DNA from: a virus
DNA length: 39,813 bases
Virus record (IMG/VR): IMGVR_UViG_3300007640_000076
Span: 1 to 39,813 of that record
Strand: one strand, 5' to 3'
In this document: positions 26,798 through 33,116 of the stretch, piece after piece
Layout of the letters: every line of letters starts with the position of its first letter
How positions within the stretch are numbered: position 1 is the first letter of the stretch
Position numbers and translations under genes: made by a program
Notes under the pieces: model-generated
What the model saw: the letters and a program-made list of their open reading frames with translations, nothing else
Told to the model about the DNA's origin: nothing
Databases searched by the model: none

Positions 26798-27115
26798 ATG
26801 TTATCCACGAAATATAGACTTCAACTTGAAGCAATTTGTAATAAAATTGTAAATCAAGAAGAAGTTTCTCTAGATGAAATGATTTGGGCAGAAAAACTTG
26901 CCAAGTCAAATACAACTGCAAGAGAATGGTTGAATAAAGCAAGGAGAACTGCATCTAATCCTGATATGGTTGAGGGAGATTTGGATGATTTTATGAATAA
27001 GATGGGTCTGGGAGATCCAGATCCATCTAACCATAAAACTGGTTTCAAATCTGCAGATGAAATTGCTGAATGGTTTAGTCAAGAAAGACCAGATGATTGG
27101 AGGCAACGTGACTGA
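26798..27115 (+). CDS. Conserved cyanophage hypothetical protein, 105 aa
   Basis: Helical N-terminus with DEMIWAEKLAKSN and WLNKARRTASNPDMVEGDLDDFMNKMGLGDPDP, then SADEIAEWFSQERPDDWRQRD. From memory this pattern recurs in cyanomyoviruses next to a glutaredoxin gene, as here. Role unknown. Its last codons overlap the GTG start of the glutaredoxin-like gene. Confidence 0.75.
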   Translation: MLSTKYRLQLEAICNKIVNQEEVSLDEMIWAEKLAKSNTTAREWLNKARRTASNPDMVEGDLDDFMNKMGLGDPDPSNHKTGFKSADEIAEWFSQERPDDWRQRD

Positions 27116-27356
27116 TAAAAAGATTAGTGCAATTCTTTATACTGACGGTAGTCAGGAATGTGAGAGAATTCGTATGTTACTCAAGAGTTTAGGTGGAGAA
27201 TATCTTGAATATGAACTTGGTGTTCACTTTAGTGATCGTCAGTTTCGTGCAGAGTTTGGTAAAGATGCAGAATATCCTCAGATTACAATCAATCATGAGC
27301 ATATTGGAAGTCTAAAAGAAACTCTTCAATATTTTCAAAATAGAGAGATCATATGA
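27108..27356 (+). CDS. Glutaredoxin-like protein
   Basis: 82 aa from a GTG that overlaps the preceding stop. The fold pattern is clear: strand ISAILYTDGS, an active-site helix start SQECERIRMLLKSLG, strand EYLEYELG, then the cis-Pro loop AEYPQITINHEHIGSLKETLQYF. The usual CPYC is replaced by SQEC, leaving one cysteine at the far position, so a normal dithiol mechanism is not possible; it may have only a monothiol or binding role. Phage glutaredoxins usually serve ribonucleotide reductase; no nrdA/B is in this window. Upstream ATGs (27057) lie deep in the previous gene and are unlikely starts. Confidence 0.7.
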   Translation: MTDKKISAILYTDGSQECERIRMLLKSLGGEYLEYELGVHFSDRQFRAEFGKDAEYPQITINHEHIGSLKETLQYFQNREII

Positions 27357-27553
27357 ACTACGATGAGTTTATTGCAAAAGGAAATGAATTCTACATGGAT
27401 ATGGTTCATTTGATTGACATTAAACTCAGACATCGTATTTCACTTACTGAACAAGAAAAGTTAATAAATGGTTACATTTTAGAATATCAAGAAAAAGTTA
27501 AACTAAATCAATTAAGAGATAGATTTAACAAGTGTTGGGAGTTGGACGGATGA
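27353..27553 (+). CDS. Small hypothetical helical protein, 66 aa
   Basis: The start overlaps the glutaredoxin stop (ATGA). Sequence is helical and charged: DEFIAKGNEFYMDMVHLIDIKLRHRISLTEQEKLINGYI, then RDRFNKCWELDG. Unknown function; one of a chain of coupled genes. Confidence 0.65.
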   Translation: MNYDEFIAKGNEFYMDMVHLIDIKLRHRISLTEQEKLINGYILEYQEKVKLNQLRDRFNKCWELDG

Positions 27554-27759
27554 AAACATTAATTCTTCTTTCCTGTTTTTTTCCAATAGCAATCATATGG
27601 ATTATAATGAAACTCAGTGTATGGATTGCTGCAGTCAATCAAGAACAGTCCTATGTCAGAAAAGAACCTTTACGAAGAAGAGGACCCTATGTGGAAAATC
27701 CATATGCTGACGTTGATGAGGAGGAAGAAGAATATGGAGACCGCACAGATTATAGATAG
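27550..27759 (+). CDS. Small membrane protein with acidic tail, 69 aa
   Basis: ATGA overlap with the preceding gene. Residues 1-28 (MKTLILLSCFFPIAIIWIIM) are a membrane anchor or uncleaved signal; then comes a basic stretch RKEPLRRRGP and an acidic tail DVDEEEEEYGDRTDY. The layout suggests an anchored protein with its charged tail in the cytoplasm. No family recognised. Confidence 0.6.
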   Translation: MKTLILLSCFFPIAIIWIIMKLSVWIAAVNQEQSYVRKEPLRRRGPYVENPYADVDEEEEEYGDRTDYR

Positions 27760-27868
27760 TGCTCTGTTTGAATATTATTCTGAGAAAGGAATGGAAGTTC
27801 CTAATTGGAAAAAAACCAAAGATCCTCAATGGTGGATTGATTATTTAAAGGACCTTGAAAATGACTAG
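27734..27868 (+). CDS. Small hypothetical protein, 44 aa
   Basis: The start overlaps the previous gene by 26 bp; GAGGAGGAAGAAG upstream gives a strong ribosome site. METAQIIDSALFEYYSEKG, then PNWKKTKDPQWWIDYLKDLEND, rich in Trp and Tyr. Unknown function. The frame is open further upstream, but the good ribosome site supports this start. Confidence 0.55.
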   Translation: METAQIIDSALFEYYSEKGMEVPNWKKTKDPQWWIDYLKDLEND

Positions 27869-28040
27869 AAAAGCAAAAGAAGATAAGTTTCCATATCCAT
27901 CAATGACATGGAAGTTGGTATTTAATGATCATGGAAATGAAAAGACATGTTACTTTCAATGTGAGGAACACAGGCAAAAGTATATTAAGTCATTAAAACT
28001 TAGGAAGAATCAGTATAAGATATCAAACAAAACAACTTGA
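27861..28040 (+). CDS. Small hypothetical protein, 59 aa
   Basis: The ATG overlaps the previous stop by 8 bp. TRKAKEDKFPYPSMTWKLVFNDHGNEKTCYFQCEEH, then a basic helix RQKYIKSLKLRKNQYK. The strand pair with a CYFQC motif and the basic tail hint at nucleic-acid or metal binding; this is only a guess. Confidence 0.6.
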   Translation: MTRKAKEDKFPYPSMTWKLVFNDHGNEKTCYFQCEEHRQKYIKSLKLRKNQYKISNKTT

Positions 28041-28065
28041 CCTATTGGATTTAAAGTGCTATGAT
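28037..28065 (+). promoter_or_regulatory. Extended -10 promoter overlapping the next start codon
   Basis: TTGACC (28037-28042), 17 bp, TATGAT (28060-28065) preceded by TGC. The -10 box contains the ATG of the following gene, so its own transcript would begin after that ATG. Confidence 0.6.
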
Positions 28066-28417
28066 AAAATGGAAATCTCTCTGGAGAAATAAATTAACAC
28101 AACTTGAAAGGAGAGTAGAAATTCTTGAGGAGGAAAATGTTGGAACAACCAATGAATTGTATCGTCTTGAAAACTCACTTGATTCACGTATAGATATTCT
28201 GTATAATGAAGTTAATCCTGTAATCAGTATGTATGAAGATCTAGACAATTTTGAAAGAGCACTTGCACATTTTGGGACAAGAGTCGATATGATTTGCGCC
28301 ATGGAACTTGGTGGTAAGATTGATGCTGAAACAGCATATCAAAATATCAAAATTGAACTTAAATCACTAAAATCAGTCAGAAAGCGTGAAAAACAGTCTA
28401 AAGATAACATTGAATGA
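28061..28417 (+). CDS. Coiled-coil hypothetical protein, 118 aa
   Basis: Heptad-rich N-terminal half (NKLTQLERRVEILEEENVGTTNELYRLENSLDSRIDILYNEV) predicts a coiled coil over residues about 10-55. The middle (FERALAHFGTRVDMICAMELGGKIDAETAYQNIKIELKSLK) is helical. Probably oligomeric; role unknown. Its ATG lies inside a -10 box, so it must be translated from an upstream transcript, or a later non-ATG start is used on the local one. Confidence 0.65.
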   Translation: MIKWKSLWRNKLTQLERRVEILEEENVGTTNELYRLENSLDSRIDILYNEVNPVISMYEDLDNFERALAHFGTRVDMICAMELGGKIDAETAYQNIKIELKSLKSVRKREKQSKDNIE

Positions 28418-28538
28418 TGATGGATCATTTACTTTTGATTGGGATCGAGAAGATCCAATGTGGTCATGGATGAATGAAATGTCAGATGAAGAACTGAAAC
28501 TCATCATTCAAGAAGAAATTAAAAACTGGAGAAATTGA
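28386..28538 (+). CDS. Small hypothetical protein, 50 aa (GTG start)
   Basis: The frame overlaps the end of the coiled-coil gene and reads KNSLKITLNDDGSFTFDWDREDPMWSWMNEMSDEELKLIIQEEI. The pattern KITLNDDGSFTFDWDREDP followed by a short acidic helix recurs, as I recall, in cyanophage small proteins. GTG at 28386 gives the full strand; TTG at 28410 is an alternative. Confidence 0.55.
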   Translation: MKNSLKITLNDDGSFTFDWDREDPMWSWMNEMSDEELKLIIQEEIKNWRN

Positions 28539-28539
28539 A

Positions 28540-28764
28540 ATGGCAATTAGTAAAACTGTAGATGATTCTTTGAAAGAAGCAGAAGCATCTCTCAGAAATG
28601 CTCTTGCATTTGCAGCAAGACAAGAACGTCCTATAATATGCACAACACTATCAAAACTAATTTTTGAAATTGAAACTCTCAGATCAACTGATGATATTCT
28701 AGATAAACTTGAGTCTAGAAAAAAGGGAGATAGTGGCAATTTTGGTATGTTTTTTAATAAATAA
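28540..28764 (+). CDS. Conserved cyanophage hypothetical protein, 74 aa
   Basis: One base after the previous stop. Helical: DDSLKEAEASLRNALAFAARQERPIICTTLSKLIFEIETLRSTDDILDKLES. The SLRxALAFAARxERPxxCTT line is one I associate with cyanophage genomes. Function unknown. It precedes the CP12 gene by 5 bp. Confidence 0.7.
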   Translation: MAISKTVDDSLKEAEASLRNALAFAARQERPIICTTLSKLIFEIETLRSTDDILDKLESRKKGDSGNFGMFFNK

Positions 28765-28769
28765 GTATT

Positions 28770-28997
28770 ATGTCGATACAAACAATGGAAAATATCAACA
28801 AACACATTGAAATGGACAAGGATGAACTGGAGAATCCTAACATTTCTGCACAACGTCGCCGTCACATTGAGTCTGAACTGGAACAACTTGAAGCATATAA
28901 GTTGAATCATCCAGATGATACTCATGATCCAACTCCACTAGAATTGTATTGTGATGCAAATCCAAATGCACTTGAATGTAAAATTTACGACGATTGA
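28770..28997 (+). CDS. cp12: CP12-like Calvin-cycle regulator (auxiliary metabolic gene)
   Basis: 75 aa. The C-terminus PLELYCDANPNALECKIYDD is the hallmark C-terminal redox loop of CP12, with cysteines 61 and 70. Host CP12 is a small, flexible protein that, when oxidised, bridges GAPDH and phosphoribulokinase and shuts down carbon fixation. Cyanophage CP12 is thought to divert NADPH and carbon to the pentose phosphate pathway for nucleotide synthesis. The N-terminal cysteine pair and the AWD-VEEL core of host CP12 are not visible; residues 1-50 are instead a charged helix (HIEMDKDELENPN, RRRHIESELEQLEAYK). The binding half for GAPDH is therefore kept while the rest has changed. No talC, zwf or gnd is in the window. 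Confidence 0.8.
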   Translation: MSIQTMENINKHIEMDKDELENPNISAQRRRHIESELEQLEAYKLNHPDDTHDPTPLELYCDANPNALECKIYDD

Positions 28998-29155
28998 TGA
29001 AATCTCCTGTTGAATTTTCTAAAGTAGGTTACAAATACATGGATGAGCAAAAATGGGCAGTTTATTTTGAATTACAAACTGCCCAACAAGCAATGATGAA
29101 AATGATCTCCAGAGGAGTAGAAGTAACAGGTTTAGAATCTCAAAGGTTGAAATAA
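28997..29155 (+). CDS. Small hypothetical protein, 52 aa
   Basis: The start shares a base with the CP12 stop (TGATG). FSKVGYKYMDEQKWAVYFELQTAQQAMMKMISRGVEVTGLES: a strand pair, then a helix. Coupled to cp12 and to the next gene (TAATG). Function unknown. Confidence 0.6.
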   Translation: MKSPVEFSKVGYKYMDEQKWAVYFELQTAQQAMMKMISRGVEVTGLESQRLK

Positions 29156-29283
29156 TGAGTGACACAGATCCTACAGCACCTTGGTATGAATTCATTTCAT
29201 ATTTGAGATGTTGTGAAAGTTTAAATGTTAAACCATCAATGCAAAGATTTCTTTATTATCAACAAAACTATGGGCACTTGTAA
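29155..29283 (+). CDS. Small hypothetical protein, 42 aa
   Basis: Linked by TAATG overlaps on both sides. DTDPTAPWYEFISYLRCCESLNVKPSMQRFLYYQQNYGHL, with a double Cys and an aromatic tail. No family recognised; the tight coupling argues that it is real. Confidence 0.55.
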   Translation: MSDTDPTAPWYEFISYLRCCESLNVKPSMQRFLYYQQNYGHL

Positions 29284-29450
29284 TGACTGAAAGAACACCA
29301 CAATGGAGACAAATCTTCAGTGAAGTTACAGCAGATAATGGATACTATGAGGTTGGTAAAGTCAACTTCTACAACCTTACTTCGCTAATTGAAGATCTTT
29401 ATGTTAGAATTGATGAACTTGAGGAGAAACTCAATGAAAAAGGAAATTGA
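29283..29450 (+). CDS. Small hypothetical protein, 55 aa
   Basis: TAATG overlap with the previous gene. TERTPQWRQIFSEVTADNGYYEVGKVNFYNLTSLIEDLYVRIDELEEKLNEKG: a strand region, then a coiled-coil-like helix at the C-terminus. Unknown function. Confidence 0.6.
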   Translation: MTERTPQWRQIFSEVTADNGYYEVGKVNFYNLTSLIEDLYVRIDELEEKLNEKGN

Positions 29451-29853
29451 TTTGCATCATCAACAAATAAAGGATCGTCTTGCTGATATAGTTGGAGAGT
29501 ATCTTGATGATGATAACTATTCTTTTTTGACATTTGTTTATGATCTAAATGAAGCTGTAAAAGAATGGAAAGATTATCATAAGCAAAAACAAGATAAAGC
29601 AGCAGCAGTTTTGGCATTTATTAATGGACCTTCTGATAATTTAACTGGAGGTATTACATGTTCTGATAGTAACATTACGCACTTTAATTATACTGAAGAA
29701 GAACTGAATGCAATGTGCGATAAAGCAGCATCGGATCAGGAAAAACAACAGTGTCAAGAGTATAATCTTCGTGAAGCAGAATACTACAATCAACGTGCTA
29801 AATTAGATATCACTACCAAGAAAGAATGGGATGATTTTTGGGAGCATAAATGA
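29434..29853 (+). CDS. Hypothetical protein, 139 aa
   Basis: The ATG at 29434 overlaps the previous gene by 17 bp, with GAGGAGAAA just upstream as ribosome site. Helical N-terminus (EIDLHHQQIKDRLADIVGEYLDDDNYSFLTFVYDLNEAVKEWKDYHKQKQ), a middle with two Cys, and a charged C-terminal helix (EAEYYNQRAKLDITTKKEWDDFWEH). No catalytic motif. Function unknown. Confidence 0.65.
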   Translation: MKKEIDLHHQQIKDRLADIVGEYLDDDNYSFLTFVYDLNEAVKEWKDYHKQKQDKAAAVLAFINGPSDNLTGGITCSDSNITHFNYTEEELNAMCDKAASDQEKQQCQEYNLREAEYYNQRAKLDITTKKEWDDFWEHK

Positions 29854-30068
29854 TGGATGATCTAAAAGAATACTTTGATGATGGTGCATTTTACGTGGAA
29901 GAATCACGTTGGAAAATGTGGAACTCATACGATAAAGAAGGAAATCCAATACTAACATCTCTTAAGAAAGAAAACTGTGTTAAAGCAACAAGATTTTATC
30001 TTAAGGCAAAACAAGATGGTTGGGGAGATTCATCATCATATAGTGGAACAGTTGATGGTAAATTATGA
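29850..30068 (+). CDS. Small hypothetical protein, 72 aa
   Basis: ATGA overlap (a second ATG follows at 29853). DDLKEYFDDGAFYVEESRWKMWNSYDKEGNPILTSLKKENCVKATRFYLKAKQDGW. The pattern of a Trp-rich strand region, then KKENCVKATRFYLK, gives no known family. Coupled to the oxygenase gene by ATGA. Confidence 0.65.
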   Translation: MMDDLKEYFDDGAFYVEESRWKMWNSYDKEGNPILTSLKKENCVKATRFYLKAKQDGWGDSSSYSGTVDGKL

Positions 30069-30676
30069 GTAAAATTGATTATTTCTCTGAACTTATTTTT
30101 ACGAAAAAAAATTCACTTGATTCTGATTTTTGTTCACATGTAATTGATAAATTTGAAAAGGATGAACGTAAATTTCAAGGACTTACAGGTAAAGGAGTAG
30201 ATCTTGATATTAAAAGATCATGGGATCTTTTAATTACTAATCTTGATGGTTGGGAAGAAGAAGATGAGATTTTTTATAATTCTTTACTAGATGCTGTTGG
30301 AGAGTATAGAGATAAAGTAAAATCACTAAATCCCAATTTTAAAGTTCCAGATTATGGAATGCAATCTGATAGTGGATATCAGATACAGAGAACAAAAGTT
30401 AATGAATTTTATAAAATACATCATGATTCTGCTACTGAAGCGCCGGGATGGAGATTTTTAACCTATATTTGGTATTTGAATGATGTTTATGAAGGAGGAA
30501 AAACTCAATTTATTAATGGAAAGTCAGTAAAACCAAAAGAAGGAAAAATATTGTTGTTTCCGGCAACTTGGGAATATCATCATCAAGGACTTCCTCCAAT
30601 TTCCAATACAAAATATATTTCTACAGGTTGGATGTATTGTGCTGATGGTATTTTTATGAATCTTTTTAATAATTGA
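30065..30676 (+). CDS. 2-oxoglutarate/Fe(II)-dependent oxygenase (prolyl-4-hydroxylase-like)
   Basis: 203 aa. The double-stranded beta-helix core is visible: HxD iron motif at H119-D121 (FYKIHHDSATE), strand RFLTYIWYLNDVYEGGKTQF, the loop PKEGKILLFPATWEYHHQG with the distal His 173, and K183 in TKYISTGWM as the likely 2-oxoglutarate ligand. These enzymes hydroxylate proteins or small molecules using oxygen and 2-oxoglutarate; several occur in cyanophages, where the substrate is unproven (protein modification and nitrogen stress signalling have been proposed). It is the last gene of a tightly overlapped run. Confidence 0.85.
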   Translation: MSKIDYFSELIFTKKNSLDSDFCSHVIDKFEKDERKFQGLTGKGVDLDIKRSWDLLITNLDGWEEEDEIFYNSLLDAVGEYRDKVKSLNPNFKVPDYGMQSDSGYQIQRTKVNEFYKIHHDSATEAPGWRFLTYIWYLNDVYEGGKTQFINGKSVKPKEGKILLFPATWEYHHQGLPPISNTKYISTGWMYCADGIFMNLFNN

Positions 30677-30715
30677 TTGCAATTAAATATATAATTTTAA
30701 AGATATATTACAGTC

Positions 30716-30982
30716 ATGATCATTTCCAAAAATAAGATTCTAATTGCCAGAGAGGAGTGGCAGTGTTCACGCGATGTTTCTAACTTAACTATAAAAGAAA
30801 TAAACGAATATATTTTAGAAGTATTCAATACAACTACTTCTCCTGTAAGAGCACAGGAGAAGATATATGCATATCTTGAAGACAATTGCCATGATTATGG
30901 TTTTTGTGATATAAAGTGTTATGAGTTTGTAACCAGAGTGATCAATAAGTATTACAATTCAAAAATAGGGGTAGTTGTATAA
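30716..30982 (+). CDS. Hypothetical protein, 88 aa
   Basis: ISKNKILIAREEWQCSRDVSNLTIKEINEYILEVFNTTTSPVRAQEKIYAYLEDNCHDYGFCDIKCYEFVTRVI: a strand, then helices, with four Cys, three of them in the C-terminal half (CHDYGFCDIKC) that could bind metal. It stands apart from its neighbours (39 bp before, 98 bp after), so it may have its own promoter; no convincing -35/-10 pair is seen. Confidence 0.6.
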   Translation: MIISKNKILIAREEWQCSRDVSNLTIKEINEYILEVFNTTTSPVRAQEKIYAYLEDNCHDYGFCDIKCYEFVTRVINKYYNSKIGVVV

Positions 30983-31080
30983 ATTATTAAGGACTGTAAC
31001 AATATAATTAAATGATTATTAAGAAACAGTCCATTATGCATAACTAATGTTATGATTTCAACACAATCGGGCATTCCACC

Positions 31081-31245
31081 ATGTCTCTTCCTATAAAAGC
31101 AGGTCAATTAACGGATGATGAAATGATTGAGATGATGGCACTTAAAAATGCCATCAATTTTGATCCAAGCACTGTTTGTCCAACAAGAATGGAAAGGTTT
31201 ACGGAATTCTATGTTCGGTCTCTTAAAGAGTTGCATAATCGGTAA
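31081..31245 (+). CDS. Small hypothetical protein, 54 aa
   Basis: SLPIKAGQLTDDEMIEMMALKNAINFDPSTVCPTRMERFTEFYVRSLKELHN. Helical and acidic at the front, basic at the end. A TATGAT (31051-31056) 25 bp upstream may be a -10 box but lacks a matching -35. The gene ends 23 bp before a terminator, so it is probably a single-gene unit. Confidence 0.6.
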   Translation: MSLPIKAGQLTDDEMIEMMALKNAINFDPSTVCPTRMERFTEFYVRSLKELHNR

Positions 31246-31268
31246 TTCTTTACTGAAATCATTATCAG

Positions 31269-31294
31269 AGGAAGGCGAGAGTCTTCCTTTTTTT
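31269..31294 (+). terminator. Rho-independent terminator
   Basis: AGGAAG (31269-31274), 8-nt loop, CTTCCT (31283-31288), then T-rich run of 7. It closes the 54-aa gene. Confidence 0.75.
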
Positions 31295-31376
31295 GTGCCA
31301 GTTTTTGGACTGGTCCATTGGTGGTTGTGGCATGGCATGGATCATGTATTATTAGGAAATCAAGGGAGGCAACCCC

Positions 31377-31541
31377 ATGAAACCCTATCCACTGGGAATC
31401 GACAATCCCATCAAGGTTCAAGCAATGCTGGGAACCTCCAAATGGGCACTATACTGGAGAGACGATTTCACCAAGATCGCAACTTTCCCCAATCAATTTA
31501 CCGCGATGCAAGCACGTCGCGCCATCATCGAATCTCTCTGA
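31377..31541 (+). CDS. Small hypothetical protein, 54 aa
   Basis: A good ribosome site (GGGAGG, 8 nt before ATG). KPYPLGIDNPIKVQAMLGTSKWALYWRDDFTKIATFPNQFTAMQARRAIIESL: a helix, strand, helix plan. The base composition is richer in G+C than the region to the left. TTGTGG-16 bp-TATTAT (31325-31352) could be its promoter. Other frames over this stretch (31148-31591) look spurious. Confidence 0.6.
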   Translation: MKPYPLGIDNPIKVQAMLGTSKWALYWRDDFTKIATFPNQFTAMQARRAIIESL

Positions 31542-31544
31542 ACC

Positions 31545-31703
31545 ATGAAAGACGACACTCAAACTGCCCAGATTCGTCGCACCATGATTAAAAGCATTGA
31601 AAATTATGATTTGCAGTTGCTAAAGCGAATTGCCTATGAAGTGCGATGCGAAGAAATGGGTATTTTTCCAGATAACAAGTTTCTTTACACCGACATTGAT
31701 TGA
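31545..31703 (+). CDS. Small hypothetical helical protein, 52 aa
   Basis: KDDTQTAQIRRTMIKSIENYDLQLLKRIAYEVRCEEMGIFPDNKFLYTDID, 3 bp after the previous stop. Two helices with a short Pro/Asn-containing end. Unknown function; cotranscribed with its neighbours. Confidence 0.6.
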   Translation: MKDDTQTAQIRRTMIKSIENYDLQLLKRIAYEVRCEEMGIFPDNKFLYTDID

Positions 31704-31705
31704 AA

Positions 31706-31852
31706 ATGAAAACCTCTTACATTTTTCTTGCCGTAATTGGTATTTTGATGTATAATTCATTTCTCTCAAATAGAGATATGAAGATGTTGGATGCATATGA
31801 TTCTATTTGTGCCGAACAGATGGAGAATCCAAAATGTAGATATGCTCGCTAA
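31706..31852 (+). CDS. Small membrane or secreted protein, 48 aa
   Basis: KTSYIFLAVIGILMYNSFLS is a signal peptide or membrane anchor (residues 2-20); the exported part ends AYDSICAEQMENPKCRYAR with two Cys able to pair. It ends 9 bp before a strong terminator. Confidence 0.6.
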   Translation: MKTSYIFLAVIGILMYNSFLSNRDMKMLDAYDSICAEQMENPKCRYAR

Positions 31853-31861
31853 TCCTTCCAC

Positions 31862-31895
31862 AAAAAGCGCTCTGAGACTCTTCAGGGCGCTTTTT
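31862..31895 (+). terminator. Strong, probably bidirectional terminator
   Basis: A 14-bp stem (AAAAAGCGCTCTGA / TCAGGGCGCTTTTT, one G-U pair) with loop GACTCT. The T run at 31891 serves the plus strand and the A run at 31862 serves the minus strand. Confidence 0.9.
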
Positions 31896-31926
31896 AGTGT
31901 CCACATGAAGAACTGTCACAACGGCA

Positions 31927-31956
31927 TTGCCGAAGCGCCTTGTGAGTCCTTATAAT
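31927..31956 (+). promoter_or_regulatory. Sigma70-type promoter
   Basis: TTGCCG (31927-31932), 18 bp, perfect TATAAT (31951-31956). It follows the terminator at 31862 and starts a new transcript for the gene at 31973. Confidence 0.65.
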
Positions 31957-31972
31957 ATGGAGGTAATCAAGG

Positions 31973-32464
31973 GTGATCACCATGATCTCACTTCCCAATC
32001 CAACCTTCGCAGAATATGCATCCCAGCAGGATGCCAGGAACACCATTGAACTGAATGTTCGTAAGTGGTCTCTGATGCTGATTGATGCCCTGAAGGATAA
32101 CTATCGTGATTATGCAATTCGTGGTCACGAGCGTTCTATTCTAAATGCTGCCGCACCGGAGCAGGATCCTAATTCTGCCACGTATCAGTATCATCTTAAT
32201 AAGATTGTTGAACTGAAGAATGGTGGATGTGACATTGATTATGAGATTGTGAGCGGTAAGAAATATCACAAGATTGTATTCATTGATGGTGGTGGTCAAC
32301 GTTCCGTGCATTGTTTTGTGGATCGTAAGACCGGTGAAGTTTATAAGTCTGCATCATGGAAGTCTCCTGCCAAGGGAGTTCGTTATGATTTGCGATTGAT
32401 CGAAGATCGTGAGTATCTGTTTGAAAATGCCGATTGGTCTGGAGGATACCTTTATCAGAAATGA
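31973..32464 (+). CDS. Conserved cyanophage hypothetical protein, 163 aa
   Basis: Helical N-terminus (LPNPTFAEYASQQDARNTIELNVRKWSLMLIDAL) and a C-terminal strand region with KYHKIVFIDGG, SVHCFVDRKTGEVYKSASWKSPAKGVRYDLR and NADWSGGYLY. The line CFVDRKTGEVYKSASWK...GVRY recurs in many marine phages, as I remember it, without a known role. GGAGG lies 9 nt before the GTG at 31973, which fits better than the ATG at 31982; both are in frame. Confidence 0.75.
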   Translation: MITMISLPNPTFAEYASQQDARNTIELNVRKWSLMLIDALKDNYRDYAIRGHERSILNAAAPEQDPNSATYQYHLNKIVELKNGGCDIDYEIVSGKKYHKIVFIDGGGQRSVHCFVDRKTGEVYKSASWKSPAKGVRYDLRLIEDREYLFENADWSGGYLYQK

Positions 32465-32466
32465 TG

Positions 32467-32475
32467 TGTTATAAT
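32467..32475 (+). promoter_or_regulatory. Extended -10 promoter element
   Basis: TGTTATAAT: a perfect TATAAT with TGn before it, 26 bp ahead of the ATG at 32502. No -35 match at 16-18 bp, which extended -10 promoters can do without. Confidence 0.5.
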
Positions 32476-32501
32476 GAACATGTTATCTGAGGAGATGAAT
32501 C

Positions 32502-32675
32502 ATGAACGATTATCGTCATTATCATACGGAAAGCGAGCGCCGCCAATTGGATGGTGTGGTGCATGATGCAGAAATGAACGGATGGGAGATTTCCAAGATG
32601 AATCGAATGAAGTCTCGGATCAACAATCTTCCTGATTCATCACTGGTTGATGATCACATGGATGATGCCGCATGA
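32502..32675 (+). CDS. Small hypothetical protein, 57 aa
   Basis: Strong ribosome site (GAGGAGA) before the ATG. NDYRHYHTESERRQLDGVVHDAEMNGWEISKMNRMKSRINNLPDSSLVDDHMDD: charged and helical with a His-rich start. Overlaps the next start by 4 bp. Unknown function. Confidence 0.6.
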   Translation: MNDYRHYHTESERRQLDGVVHDAEMNGWEISKMNRMKSRINNLPDSSLVDDHMDDAA

Positions 32676-32782
32676 TCTATTTTCTGATCATTTCACTTGG
32701 AGTTGCATGGGCATGTTTTTCACTGTTCAGTTCCAGACTAAATCATTTAGATCATTTGGATGATAAATGGAAAAACTATTAG
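32672..32782 (+). CDS. Tiny membrane protein, 36 aa
   Basis: ATGA overlap with the previous gene. IYFLIISLGVAWACFSLFSS is a single transmembrane segment, followed by SRLNHLDHLDDKWKNY. Two further short membrane or secreted proteins follow. Confidence 0.5.
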   Translation: MIYFLIISLGVAWACFSLFSSRLNHLDHLDDKWKNY

Positions 32783-33021
32783 TCCTGGCAATTTCGGGTA
32801 TTCTTTTATGTTCCCCGGCAAATGCCATCACATGGCAACAATTTTGGGAACCATTTGTAGAGGAGGATAGTGATCACAGATCACGTCATCGTCATCATCA
32901 TCGTCATGTTCATTGCACCAAGAGAGTCCGCCGGGAGGAATATATTCCCGGTAACAGATGGAGATCGGGTTATGTAAGAACATGGTATGAAAATGTTCCC
33001 TGTAGAAGGCACTATTACTAA
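32767..33021 (+). CDS. Secreted His-rich basic protein, 84 aa
   Basis: A clear signal peptide: EKLLVLAISGILLCSPANA, cleavable after ANA (residue 20). The mature part has an aromatic start (ITWQQFWEPF), a His/Arg cluster (HRSRHRHHHRHVHC) and a tail with Cys, Arg and Tyr (EYIPGNRWRSGYVRTWYENVPC). The His cluster could bind metal; two Cys could pair in the periplasm. It may act at the cell envelope. Overlaps the previous gene by 16 bp and the next by one base. Confidence 0.65.
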   Translation: MEKLLVLAISGILLCSPANAITWQQFWEPFVEEDSDHRSRHRHHHRHVHCTKRVRREEYIPGNRWRSGYVRTWYENVPCRRHYY

Positions 33022-33116
33022 TGATGTTATCACGACTTGAAAAGATTATGTTTGTTTCCAGTTTCTTTATTTTCATGAACTGGATGACACGATTGTTTTT
33101 CGCCATTTTAACATGA
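33021..33116 (+). CDS. Tiny membrane protein, 31 aa
   Basis: TAATG overlap with the preceding gene and ATGA overlap with the next. A basic start (LSRLEKI) and then a hydrophobic run FVSSFFIFMNWMTRLFFAIL. The two-sided coupling supports it; too short for any family call. Confidence 0.45.
   Translation: MMLSRLEKIMFVSSFFIFMNWMTRLFFAILT

Noticed and set aside
31148-31591. 147-aa plus-strand ORF
   Set aside because: It crosses a gene end, a terminator and two better-supported small genes, and its product has a random composition rich in His, Arg and Ser.
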